Shown: positions 1 to 9,563 of the stretch, piece by piece
Layout of the letters: every line of letters starts with the position of its first letter
How positions within the stretch are numbered: position 1 is the stretch's first letter
NCBI GenBank assembly: GCA_041393015.1
Contig: JAWKKV010000001.1
Coordinates: forward strand, 186,001 to 250,000
Length of the DNA stretch: 64,000 bases
Source of the DNA: JAGQYH01 sp041393015
GTDB lineage: Bacteria; Bacteroidota; Bacteroidia; Chitinophagales; JADIYW01
Direction of reading: 5' to 3'
Made by a program: the position numbers and the translations under genes
The notes under the pieces: generated by a model
What the model saw: only the letters and a program-made list of their open reading frames with translations
Databases searched by the model: none
Told to the model about the DNA's origin: nothing

Positions 1-3000
1 TTGCTGTAATCGTAATGTCTTGGCCGTTAGGAATATCCAATATAGACCATGAATTACCTCCATTATTTACTACCGTACCAAAAGTTGAAACAACTTGGTT
101 AGCATTGGTTGTCAATTCAACATTGTAAACTGACACAAATAACTCGCAAGCTTTATCTACAATTACAAATGTAGGTGTTGGATTTACATTGACTGTTACC
201 TCATCTGTATCTGTACAACCTTTTGCATCTGTTACTGATACCGTGTAAGTGGTAGTTACTTGAGGATTTACTGTTTTACTTGATCCGTTACCTAAGGCAT
301 TATCCCATTGGTAAATATAAGGAGCTGTACCATTAGTTGCGCTAGCACTTAATGTTACTGATTCATCAGCACAAACAGTAACATCATTTCCCGCATTTGC
401 AATTGGATTTGGATTAACTGTAACAGTTACATCATCAGAATCGGAACAGCCTTTGTCAGTTGTAACCGTTACAGTATAAGTTGTAGTAGCCGTTGGACTT
501 ACTGTAATACTAGCAGTTGTTGCACCAGTTGACCACAAATAGTTTCCTCCACCTGAAGCGGTTAGCGTTACACTTGCTCCATTACATATTGACTTATCTG
601 GACCAGCGTTGGCTGTTGGTAAATCGTATACTGTTACTTTAACCTCATCAACATCTGAACAACCATTGCTATTGGTCACCGTCACTGTATAATTAGTGGT
701 AATAGTTGGGCTTACTGTAATGCTAGCCGTTGTAGCACCAGTTGACCACAAATATGTTCCACCGCCACTTGCTGTAAGTGTAACTGATTCTCCTCTACAA
801 ACTGATTTATCTGGTCCTGCATTTGCCGTTGGCAACTCATTTACTGTGACTTTTACATCATCTGATTTAGAGCATCCTTTACTACTAGTAACTGTTACTG
901 TATAAGTTGCAGTAGCTGTAGGACTTACTGTGATGCTAGCAGTTGTAGCACCTGTTGACCATAAATAAGTTCCTCCACCACTTGCTGTTAAAGTAACTGA
1001 CTCTCCTTTACATATTGTCTTATCTGGACCTGCATTTGCAGTTGGTAAATCATTTACTGTGACTTTTACGTCATCTGATTTAGAACATCCTTTACTACTA
1101 GTAACTGTTACTGTATAATTTGTGGTAGCTGTAGGACTTACTGTGATGCTAGCCGTTGTAGCACCTGTTGACCAAAGGTAAGTACCTCCTCCGCTTGCTG
1201 TTAAGGTAACTGATTCTCCTTCACAGATAGTTTTGTCTGGTCCAGCATTAGCTGTTGGCACATCATTTACTGTTACTATAACTTGATCTGATTTAGAACA
1301 TCCTTTGCTACTTGTAACTGTTACCGTATAGGTTGTAGTATTGTTTGGGCTTACTGTAATGCTAGCCGTTGTAGCACCTGTTGACCATAGATAAGTTCCT
1401 CCACCGCTTGCCGTAAGTGTCACTGATTCTCCTCTACAAACTGATTTATCTGGTCCTGCATCCGCATTTGGAATTGGATCTACTGTAACTTTTATATCAT
1501 CTGTTGCTGTACAACCATTTGCATCTGTTACTGTAACCGTATAAGTAGTTGTTGAAGTAGGGGAAACCGTTTTAGACTGGCCACTTCCTAATCCTTGGTT
1601 CCAACTGTAAGTATAAGGAGCAGTACCCAAAGAAGCTGTTGCTGATATAGTTGTTGACCCACCAGCACAAATTGACTTATCGTTTCCAGCATTTACTGTT
1701 ACATCACATTCAAAACACTCTACATCAACATTAACACCACTTGCAATTACCCATGATTGTCCATTAACGGATTGACCATTTTGATTATGTCTAGTATCTA
1801 CTGTAATTACAACTTGTGTAACGTTTCCAGCTACGTTATTTAATGTCAATGTTGGAATAGTTAAACAACATGTTCCTCCAGGCAATGATGCATCAGGACC
1901 ATAAATGAATACTTGATCAGTAGCGCCACCTGCATTTGCTTTTAATAGTAAATATCTACCATCGGTAGTCATTTCTGAAATTGGCACTTCAATAGTTAAA
2001 TCTCTTGGTCCATTATCCGCCGGAATATCCAAAGTAATCGTTTGAACATCATTGTATCCACTTCTATTGGTAAAAATACCTGCACTTGCTGCTGCATTTG
2101 GCACATTTCTAAAAGCATATACCACCAACGATTGTAAGCTACAAGTGTAAGAGCTATTTGTATAAGTAACTGAAGATGTACTTCCAGTAATTAAACCACG
2201 ATATACCCATATATTAGAACTTGATCCAAAAGGAACAGATCTAAAAATAGTATGCGACACATTACTAGCATCTTTAAACTGTATAGAAGACCCCGGATTT
2301 GATCCTTTATAAACGATTTCTACTACATATTGAAATATATTACTAGTGGTAGGAATGGTAGCAGTAGTAGTTGTTTTACAATTTGCATTGTAACCATATT
2401 CATCTACTTGCTTATCATCTCCACAATCATATGACCACTCATCGATTGGATTGCCACAATTCCCGCCAACACTAACTGTAATCTGGTCTGAAGCTATACA
2501 ACCTTTGTTGTCTACTGCAACAACTGTATAACTAGTAGTTGATGTAGGAGAAACTGCGTAAGAATTCGTTTGTGTTACTTTTTTACCTATGATTACTTCA
2601 TCAAAATCTAAAGCATCATTGGCAATATTTGTAATACGAATAGTATTGTTTCCAGCATTTAGATTAAAAATACCTGCATCTCTTATCATCCAAGTATTAC
2701 CGCTTCCCGTTCCTTGAAGATTTATATCTCCAACATCTGTTCCATTGATTTTTAATTCATGAGGCAAAATATTAGTACCATCAAATGCTACTCTAAATTT
2801 AATTGGATATTTCCCTGCAGAAGGCACATTTACCGTTACCTGAAAGTATTCTCCATTGGTTTGATAAAACTCAATATATCCAGTACCGTTATAGTTTGAT
2901 TGAACAGTTTCTTTTGTTGCGCCACTTCCATAACTTCCACTTTCAGCTTGAACAGTTGTTTGTGTTCCATTTTCTGACCAATAATAAGTATAAGGAGAAG

Positions 3001-4015
3001 TTCCATTAGAAGCACTAGCTGATAATGTTACCGTTTCACCTGTACAAATAGTTTCATCATTTCCAGCATTTACTGTTGTTTGACAACCTGTTTGACACTC
3101 CCATTTTACCATATCTTGTACAGAAGGAGAGGAAGATTTATAGAAGGTCATTGAATTTTGTGAACCATCTGCTGTTGGAACCGCTGCAGCCGCCGCTTGA
3201 GCAATTGAGTTATTAGAACCACCAGTACCTGTAATATACCATACGGCAGCAGAAACTCCAGAAGCATCGTAAGAATAATTACAAATAATCCAGTTTAATC
3301 TTGCTGCTTTTAAAGCCGTCAATCCCATTTCTGAATACCCAACTGCCGCAAAAGTATATTGAGTATAGGCGCCCGGTGCGGATAAATCACCATCAATACA
3401 ATGCCATTGCGACATTCCTGAAATATTACAGTTATCATCTAAATAAAAACCACAAGGTCTAAAACTAGCAGAGGCATTATAATAATGCCCTGATTGTAAT
3501 CCAGAAAAAGATCGAGTTGTTCCAACACAATCTGTATATGTTTTAGAACAAGTTGTCCTTAGGTTTGAGCCATCGATTAATAATTCAGCATGTTGAACAG
3601 TCTCTATAGCACTAAATCTCTCAGTTGATTTAGAATCACTCTCTCGAACTACTTGAAAACCAAAATAGTCTCCATTCATTGCATTTCGAATGGTAATTTC
3701 ACCATTTACAGATGGCAATCCTCTAACTACTTGATAATTACCTTTTTCATGTAATTCATAGATCACTGAGTATAGCGACTTACTTTTATTACCATCCGTA
3801 ATATTAAGTACTATTGACCCATCAATAGCATTGCGGCTTGACTCCCCATTCACTTTTACAGAGTTGATCTGAATTGATTGGTCAACTTGCTTAGTGGCAT
3901 TAATTTTTTCAGCTTGTGTTTGCCCATATGTTACAGACATTGGCGCTAAAAACAATAATGCAGCGAATAAAAGTATTGCCGTATTAAATGTAAAACTGGA
4001 TTTGATAACTTTCAT
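1..4015 (-). CDS. Giant secreted adhesin, partial (C-terminus outside window)
   Basis: No stop codon interrupts the minus-strand frame from 4015 to the left edge, giving at least 1338 residues. The start ATG is at 4013-4015; an in-frame ATG nine bases upstream (4022-4024) is an alternative. A signal peptide covers residues 1-30 and ends near VTYGQ. Around residues 150-280 lies a module resembling Gram-positive thioester domains, with Cys206 in a WHCID motif and a late SAAVW motif. Next comes the first half of an Ig/PKD-like repeat, then a CBM6/35-like beta-sandwich (about 355-477), then the second half of that repeat, and a unique region (about 490-760). After it, Ig-like repeats of about 71 residues run to the edge, each starting with a NAGPDK-type motif. 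It is presumably exported by T9SS and displayed on the surface, though the sorting domain is not visible. Surface adhesion is inferred from the domains. Confidence 0.85.
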   Translation of the reverse strand, partial: MKVIKSSFTFNTAILLFAALLFLAPMSVTYGQTQAEKINATKQVDQSIQINSVKVNGESSRNAIDGSIVLNITDGNKSKSLYSVIYELHEKGNYQVVRGLPSVNGEITIRNAMNGDYFGFQVVRESDSKSTERFSAIETVQHAELLIDGSNLRTTCSKTYTDCVGTTRSFSGLQSGHYYNASASFRPCGFYLDDNCNISGMSQWHCIDGDLSAPGAYTQYTFAAVGYSEMGLTALKAARLNWIICNYSYDASGVSAAVWYITGTGGSNNSIAQAAAAAVPTADGSQNSMTFYKSSSPSVQDMVKWECQTGCQTTVNAGNDETICTGETVTLSASASNGTSPYTYYWSENGTQTTVQAESGSYGSGATKETVQSNYNGTGYIEFYQTNGEYFQVTVNVPSAGKYPIKFRVAFDGTNILPHELKINGTDVGDINLQGTGSGNTWMIRDAGIFNLNAGNNTIRITNIANDALDFDEVIIGKKVTQTNSYAVSPTSTTSYTVVAVDNKGCIASDQITVSVGGNCGNPIDEWSYDCGDDKQVDEYGYNANCKTTTTATIPTTSNIFQYVVEIVYKGSNPGSSIQFKDASNVSHTIFRSVPFGSSSNIWVYRGLITGSTSSVTYTNSSYTCSLQSLVVYAFRNVPNAAASAGIFTNRSGYNDVQTITLDIPADNGPRDLTIEVPISEMTTDGRYLLLKANAGGATDQVFIYGPDASLPGGTCCLTIPTLTLNNVAGNVTQVVITVDTRHNQNGQSVNGQSWVIASGVNVDVECFECDVTVNAGNDKSICAGGSTTISATASLGTAPYTYSWNQGLGSGQSKTVSPTSTTTYTVTVTDANGCTATDDIKVTVDPIPNADAGPDKSVCRGESVTLTASGGGTYLWSTGATTASITVSPNNTTTYTVTVTSSKGCSKSDQVIVTVNDVPTANAGPDKTICEGESVTLTASGGGTYLWSTGATTASITVSPTATTNYTVTVTSSKGCSKSDDVKVTVNDLPTANAGPDKTICKGESVTLTASGGGTYLWSTGATTASITVSPTATATYTVTVTSSKGCSKSDDVKVTVNELPTANAGPDKSVCRGESVTLTASGGGTYLWSTGATTASITVSPTITTNYTVTVTNSNGCSDVDEVKVTVYDLPTANAGPDKSICNGASVTLTASGGGNYLWSTGATTASITVSPTATTTYTVTVTTDKGCSDSDDVTVTVNPNPIANAGNDVTVCADESVTLSASATNGTAPYIYQWDNALGNGSSKTVNPQVTTTYTVSVTDAKGCTDTDEVTVNVNPTPTFVIVDKACELFVSVYNVELTTNANQVVSTFGTVVNNGGNSWSILDIPNGQDITITA
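415..1479 (-). repeat. Tandem 213-bp repeats encoding Ig-like domains
   Basis: Five consecutive units of exactly 213 bp (71 codons) start at about 415, 628, 841, 1054 and 1267, with diverged units on both sides. Each encodes an Ig/PKD-like domain with a NAGPDK motif, a GGGTYLWSTGATTASITVSP core and a YTVTVT strand. The units are highly similar at DNA level, so recombination could change the copy number. Confidence 0.9.
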
Positions 4016-4688
4016 TTCAATCATTTATGATCTATTAATTAAACTTCTTTGTTCTTGCAATCACCTTTGCAGGTGCAAAATTATTATTAACAAAGTCAAT
4101 ACTGTTTGACTTTAAAAATTCGGATGTTAAAGGGAATGATGGTGACACCCAATTAAACAACTCGTTTGATAACAAGTTAAGGTGTAATCTATTGGAAATA
4201 AATAAAACAAAGTCGTTGAAGCCAGTTACGTTTAACTTTTTTTCAGTGACATTTTTTCTAACCATTTTTTAATCCCTTCTTCAGTTTTTTAATCAAAATA
4301 AAACACTTCAAGACAGAAGAATTTTATGAGAATACTATAATTAGGGGATTTTAATTGGTTTAGGGGTGCAAATGTTTCAAACAAATTGATCGTATGAACT
4401 AAACACAACACTTTTAAAAAAATGGGAGTTGAAATTTGTACTTGAGTTGCCTTTTCTAGTAAATTTCTCCATATAACAGAGATTTGCAAGACTTACTCTC
4501 ATATAAAAAACCCTTCTCATTATTCTTTGTTGCTCTCTTGCAGACAGCTACTCCACAAGATTAATTACAAAGGTAGTAAAAAATTTACTAAATGGCTACT
4601 ATGGCTTAAGAAGAATTTTAACTAATTTTTGGAATCTGTTTTATCCAACTTTTGCCTTTATCAATTGGTTATGACTTTAATAAAAATT
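4016..4688. other. Intergenic, no supported gene
   Basis: This stretch lies between the adhesin start and the end of the RND permease. Two minus-strand open frames of 76 and 66 codons are present, but neither has recognisable domains or a convincing start region. A TACCTTTG sequence on the minus strand at 4568-4575 matches the Bacteroidota -7 box but has no TTG at the right distance. If it drives the adhesin, the leader would be about 550 bases. Confidence 0.5.
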
Positions 4689-7600
4689 TTACTGAACATT
4701 ATTGCTCAATCTACGTTCTTTCCTTTTTCTTCTGATACCAAAGAAAACATCCTTAACTCTGTCAGATAAAACATACATGGCCGGCACTACGAAAAGTGTT
4801 AAAATGGTAGCAAAAAATAATCCGTAAATAATTGTCCATGCCATTGGCCCCCAGAAAGATACATTATCTCCACCGATATAAAACTTAGGATCAAAATCTG
4901 TCATTAAAGAACCAAAATCAATATTAATACCCATTGCTAATGGCACCAAACCTAAAATGGTAGTAATAGCTGTTAGCAATACCGGTCTTAACCTTGTTTC
5001 GCCCCCCTTAACAATTGAATAAATTACATCTTCCCATGGTAGCTTTTCATCGTCTGCGATATCTAATTCAACTCTTCTTCTTTCGCGAATTAAGTTCGTG
5101 TAATCGATTAATACAATGGCATTGTTCACTACAATACCTGCTAACGAGATAATACCAATACCTGTCATCATAACCACGAAAGGCATATCAAATATGGCCA
5201 AACCTAAAAATACTCCGATGGTACTAAACAATACCGAAAGCAATACAATTATTGGCGAGATCAATGAGTTGAAAATTGACACTAAAATTAAAAAGATCAA
5301 AAAGACAGCGATGAGCAGTGCCATTTCTAGAAACGCCATTGTTTCTGCTTGTTCTTCTTGTTCACCTGCAAATGAAATACTATAACCATCAGGGAAACTC
5401 ATGGTAGCTATTTCTTCTTTAAATATATCATTTATGGCCGTTGGATTATAGCCTTCTAATACATTGGAGGAAATAGTTACTACTCTATCCATATCTTTTC
5501 TTTGTACGGAACCATATGAGGAAGAATACGTAACATCTGCTACCGAAGAAATTGGGACATTGAGCCATTGACCTGTGGTCATATTCTGGAATGTAATTTT
5601 TTTATTGAGTAATGCATTTAAATCATATCTAGACACATCTTTTGACCTCAAAATAATTGGGTAGTCATCTTCACCTTGTTTGAATTTAGAAATTTCCTTA
5701 CCAAACAATGAGGTTCTAATGGTAGAAGCAATTTGAATGGTTGACATACCAAATCTTCTTGCCGCATCTCTATTAACATTAATGATTAACTCAGGCTTAC
5801 CTGTTTCTAAGTCAATTTCAAGACCTTCCACACCGGGTACATCTAAATCATTTAAATCTGCTTTTAATTGATCCGCAATGACCGATAACTGATCGAACTC
5901 CTCTCCTTTGATCTCAATAGTAATCGCCTTACCTACTGGCGGTCCAACCGGTTGACTCCCAAATGTGAATTTAGCTCCTGCAATTGGTTTAACAGATTCT
6001 CGAACTTCTTCCATGATTCGTGCAGTATTAATGCCGCCACGTTTGTTAAACTCTAAAAATGAAATATTGATTCTCGCTTTATGAGCAAAATCGCCAATGG
6101 CTACACCATCCATAGGATCTGACGTTCCTTCGCCTACTTGTGCCAAAACGGCGTCAACAATGGCACCATATGGCGCTACTACTTCATTTACTTTTTCTTC
6201 TACTCTTTGGGTTAAAATATTAGTTTGCTTTATATCCGTACCTAAAGGCATTTCAATAAATACATTGATATATTGTGGATCTTGATCTGGAAAAAAGACA
6301 AATTCAGGATCTGAACCAAAGTAAAAAGCAATAGATCCTATTAACAAACCAATAGTACCTAAAAAGACCAATAACGGAGTAAAGCCACGAACTACAAATG
6401 ATAAAACTTTGTGATAAATCTTCTCTAATCTAGGCATGAACCAATTTCTAAACCATTTAGATGCAGGATCCAAAACAAATTTATTCAAGAGCATCAAGGC
6501 AGCAATTACAGCAAAAAAGCTGCCGGTACCTTTGGCAGTGCTGTTAGAGATAGCCGGGACTTCCATGTAAGCACACAAATAGAAAGTAAACGCTAAAAAT
6601 AATATTAGAATCAAAGGAATCAAAAATCGCTTACCAAAACCTATTTTCTTGTCTTCTTCAATTTTCATGAAGGTGGACGTTAAAACCGGATTAATTACTA
6701 AGCCTACAAAAAGTGAAGATGTCAATACTAAAATCAAGGTTATGGGCAAAAACTTCATAAACTCGCCCATTAAATCTTTCCAAAAAAGCAATGGCGTAAA
6801 CGCTGCTAATGTAGTTGCTGTTGATGCAATAATTGGCCAAGCCACTTCACCAGCTCCTTCTTTTGCAGATTTTTTATGATCCGCCCCTTCCGCATGTAAT
6901 CGATATATATTCTCTACTACTACAATACCATTATCTACTAACATTCCTAAGGAAAGAATAAGAGAGAACAACACCATCATATTTAAGGTAACGCCGGTAG
7001 TATTTAACCAAAGAATACCCATCAACATAGATAATGGAATGGCGATACCAACAAATAATGCGTTTCTTAATCCTAAAAAGAAAAGTAAAACTAAAACCAC
7101 CAATATAACTCCCGAAATAATGTTGTTTTCGAGATCTTTTACCATTGATTGTGTTGTGGTTGATTGATCACCGGTTATGGAAACATTTAAATCTTCAGGG
7201 AAGCGAGTCTCTTTAGCTTTATCCACTATATCATTAATGGCATTAGAAGCCATGATAATATTTTCACCTGATTGTTTTTTTACATCTAAAGTTACCACCG
7301 GAATTCCATTTAATCTGGCATAACTTTCTCTGTCTTCATAGCCAAACTCAACAACAGCGATATCCTTTAAGTAAACAATGTCGCCATTTTCTCTTTTGAC
7401 GATGATGTTTTCCATTTCCTCAATAGACTTAAACTCTCCCACTACTCTTAGGTTTCTTCTAAATCCATCGGTAAGGATATCTCCACCAGACATGGTTACA
7501 TTCTCTTGAAAGAAGGCATCTTCTATATCTCTAAAAGAGATTAGTGAGGCTTCCATTTTTTGGAGATCTACCATAATATTGACTTCTTGCTCCAAAAGTC

Positions 7601-8168
7601 CTCTTATGCTCACTTCTTTAATTTGAGGCAGTGCTTCGATTTTATCTTGCAGGTATTCAGCATATTCTCTCAATTGCTCCATAGATTGCTCACCATAAAG
7701 GTTTACATTCATAATAGGCATATCTGAAAAGTCTAACTCGAAAATATCCGGATCGGTATCTAGATCGGATGGCAATTCAGCTTTCGCTTTATCTACGGCA
7801 TCTTTTACTTCTTGCAATGCTTCTGAAACGGGCTTATCAAAATTAAAAGACACCAATATGGTAGAATAATCCTGAATGGAAGTAGATGTCATTTCGTCTA
7901 CTCCAGTTAAACCTTTTAACTCTTTTTCAATAGGTCGAGTAATTAGGTTTTCCATATCAACCGGTGAGTTACCCGGATAAATGGTACCGATATAAATTTC
8001 GGGTTGCATTACCTCAGGGAAACTTTCTCTTGGCATTTGACTGTAAGTAAAAATACCGATGATAAAGATCATTACTGCTAAAACAAATACGCTGGTTCTA
8101 TTATCAACCGCTAGTGATGATAGTCCAAACTCTCTAGTTACTTCTTTATTCTTATTGGCCTCTGCCAT
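4689..8168 (-). CDS. RND efflux permease (AcrB/SwrC-like family)
   Basis: This is the inner-membrane proton-driven pump of a tripartite efflux system, 1159 residues against about 1040 for AcrB. TM1 (residues 27-45) is followed by a large periplasmic porter domain, then the TM4 motif LVDNGIVVVEN near residue 411 and the TM10 motif GIVVNNAIVLIDY near residue 1014. Compared with AcrB, the second TM4 aspartate is Asn and the TM10 Lys is Asn, a pattern I associate with SwrC-like members. The segment between TM6 and TM7 (about 512-590) is enlarged and holds two extra hydrophobic stretches. It is the last gene of the operon, 62 bases after the adaptor gene. The substrate cannot be read from the sequence. 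Confidence 0.95.
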   Translation of the reverse strand: MAEANKNKEVTREFGLSSLAVDNRTSVFVLAVMIFIIGIFTYSQMPRESFPEVMQPEIYIGTIYPGNSPVDMENLITRPIEKELKGLTGVDEMTSTSIQDYSTILVSFNFDKPVSEALQEVKDAVDKAKAELPSDLDTDPDIFELDFSDMPIMNVNLYGEQSMEQLREYAEYLQDKIEALPQIKEVSIRGLLEQEVNIMVDLQKMEASLISFRDIEDAFFQENVTMSGGDILTDGFRRNLRVVGEFKSIEEMENIIVKRENGDIVYLKDIAVVEFGYEDRESYARLNGIPVVTLDVKKQSGENIIMASNAINDIVDKAKETRFPEDLNVSITGDQSTTTQSMVKDLENNIISGVILVVLVLLFFLGLRNALFVGIAIPLSMLMGILWLNTTGVTLNMMVLFSLILSLGMLVDNGIVVVENIYRLHAEGADHKKSAKEGAGEVAWPIIASTATTLAAFTPLLFWKDLMGEFMKFLPITLILVLTSSLFVGLVINPVLTSTFMKIEEDKKIGFGKRFLIPLILILFLAFTFYLCAYMEVPAISNSTAKGTGSFFAVIAALMLLNKFVLDPASKWFRNWFMPRLEKIYHKVLSFVVRGFTPLLVFLGTIGLLIGSIAFYFGSDPEFVFFPDQDPQYINVFIEMPLGTDIKQTNILTQRVEEKVNEVVAPYGAIVDAVLAQVGEGTSDPMDGVAIGDFAHKARINISFLEFNKRGGINTARIMEEVRESVKPIAGAKFTFGSQPVGPPVGKAITIEIKGEEFDQLSVIADQLKADLNDLDVPGVEGLEIDLETGKPELIINVNRDAARRFGMSTIQIASTIRTSLFGKEISKFKQGEDDYPIILRSKDVSRYDLNALLNKKITFQNMTTGQWLNVPISSVADVTYSSSYGSVQRKDMDRVVTISSNVLEGYNPTAINDIFKEEIATMSFPDGYSISFAGEQEEQAETMAFLEMALLIAVFLIFLILVSIFNSLISPIIVLLSVLFSTIGVFLGLAIFDMPFVVMMTGIGIISLAGIVVNNAIVLIDYTNLIRERRRVELDIADDEKLPWEDVIYSIVKGGETRLRPVLLTAITTILGLVPLAMGINIDFGSLMTDFDPKFYIGGDNVSFWGPMAWTIIYGLFFATILTLFVVPAMYVLSDRVKDVFFGIRRKRKERRLSNNVQ

Positions 8169-8230
8169 GGTTTATTTATTGATGTGTTTCACCTTCGCTA
8201 AAGCATTGGTGAATAAATTAATTATTGAAA

Positions 8231-9517
8231 TTAGTTGCTATCTGCTGATTCTTCTTCTTGAAGTTTAACTTCGTCGCCTTCTAATACATTTCTAAAACCT
8301 AAGTCGATAAGTTGGGCTCCCGGCTCTAAACCTTCTAATACTTCGGTTTCCCCTTGGTAGCTATTTCCTGTTTTTAACCAATTTCTTTCTACCACACCGT
8401 CTTTTAATGTAAACACGAAATTACCTTGCTTACCTTCTTGTATTAATCTAGTAGGTACAACTAATTGATCATCGTTTTCGTACTCTTTTAATTTAAGCGT
8501 TGCTAATAAATAAGGTTTTAAAACTTTATCCTTGTTAGGTAGATCTACTTCAATTTTAAAAGTTCTGTTACCCGGATTTAAAGTTTGACTTACCGCTTTA
8601 ATGTTAGCTGTTCTAGTTAAATCTAACGATGCAAAATAAACTTCCACTTTATCTCCTTTATTGATTTTACCGATAAAACTTTCTGGTACTTCCGCTTCTA
8701 CTTGAACATTATTAAGGTTCACTACTCGAGCAATTGGTGAGCCTGGGCCTGCCATTTCCCCTTGTTTTGCAAATACTTCATCTACTACTCCATTAATTGT
8801 ACTTCTCACTGTAGCATCAGATAATTGAGTATTTAAAGTTTCTAGTTTTCTTTCTAAGCTTTCTTTATTGTTCTTTGCTTGAAGGTATTGTACTTCAGTT
8901 CCTACATTTAACTCTAACCAAAGGCGTTTTTGTTTTTCAAAAATAGTATTGGCTAAATCCAATTGATTTTGAACTTCGGCTATATTTTTTTGCAAAACAT
9001 CGCTATTCACCACTGCAATTGCTTGTCCAACCCCAACCGATTGACCTTCGGTTACTAAAATTGACATGATTACACCTCCGGTATTGGAAGCTACCATTAC
9101 ATTGTCTTTACTGGTTACTGCACCTTGTACTTCTATATACCTTTCAAAATCCTTTTGCTTAGCCTCTAAAACGGTTACAACAGTTTTACCTGATTCATCA
9201 ACCACTTTATCTTCTACAACCAAACCTGCTTTAAGGTCTGCTAGTTGCTTTTCTAACTTCGTAATTTGCTTTTGAGTTTTTTCTACTTCTTTAGAGTCGC
9301 TGTTATCAACTTCTAAAGCCTTTTCCGCGTATATCTTCTTAGCTTGTTCGAATCCGGTAATTTTATTCTCAAACTTTTGAATCTTCTCTTTTGACTTTGC
9401 AATTCTTCTATCCATTTTTTTCACCATTCTTTCCGGTGATGGCTTACAAGAAAAAAGCACCAAAACCAACATCATTAATGTTAATCCCTTATTTGTGTAT
9501 TGATATACTTTGTTCAT
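8231..9517 (-). CDS. RND periplasmic adaptor lipoprotein (membrane fusion protein)
   Basis: This is the adaptor linking the RND permease to TolC. A short N-region and hydrophobic stretch end in LVLFSC, a lipobox-like site, so it is probably anchored by a lipid. A charged coiled coil of roughly 65 residues follows, which is unusual ahead of the usual adaptor core. Then come the lipoyl-like half motifs (VMVASNTGGVIMSI and VDEVFAKQGEMAGPGSP), an alpha-hairpin between them, and beta-barrel and membrane-proximal domains. The start chosen is the ATG at 9517 (MNKVYQY); an ATG six codons upstream at 9535 is equally in frame. The gene sits 28-46 bases after the TolC gene and is probably co-transcribed with it. 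Confidence 0.92.
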   Translation of the reverse strand: MNKVYQYTNKGLTLMMLVLVLFSCKPSPERMVKKMDRRIAKSKEKIQKFENKITGFEQAKKIYAEKALEVDNSDSKEVEKTQKQITKLEKQLADLKAGLVVEDKVVDESGKTVVTVLEAKQKDFERYIEVQGAVTSKDNVMVASNTGGVIMSILVTEGQSVGVGQAIAVVNSDVLQKNIAEVQNQLDLANTIFEKQKRLWLELNVGTEVQYLQAKNNKESLERKLETLNTQLSDATVRSTINGVVDEVFAKQGEMAGPGSPIARVVNLNNVQVEAEVPESFIGKINKGDKVEVYFASLDLTRTANIKAVSQTLNPGNRTFKIEVDLPNKDKVLKPYLLATLKLKEYENDDQLVVPTRLIQEGKQGNFVFTLKDGVVERNWLKTGNSYQGETEVLEGLEPGAQLIDLGFRNVLEGDEVKLQEEESADSN

Positions 9518-9563
9518 TCGTTTATTATTTATCATTCTTGTTTGGCTTGTCTAATTTTAGATA

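Noticed and set aside
4035..4489. Two minus-strand open frames of 76 and 66 codons between the adhesin and the RND permease
   Set aside because: No domain, signal or conserved-looking segment; the composition follows the AT-rich background and no promoter or ribosome site supports them.
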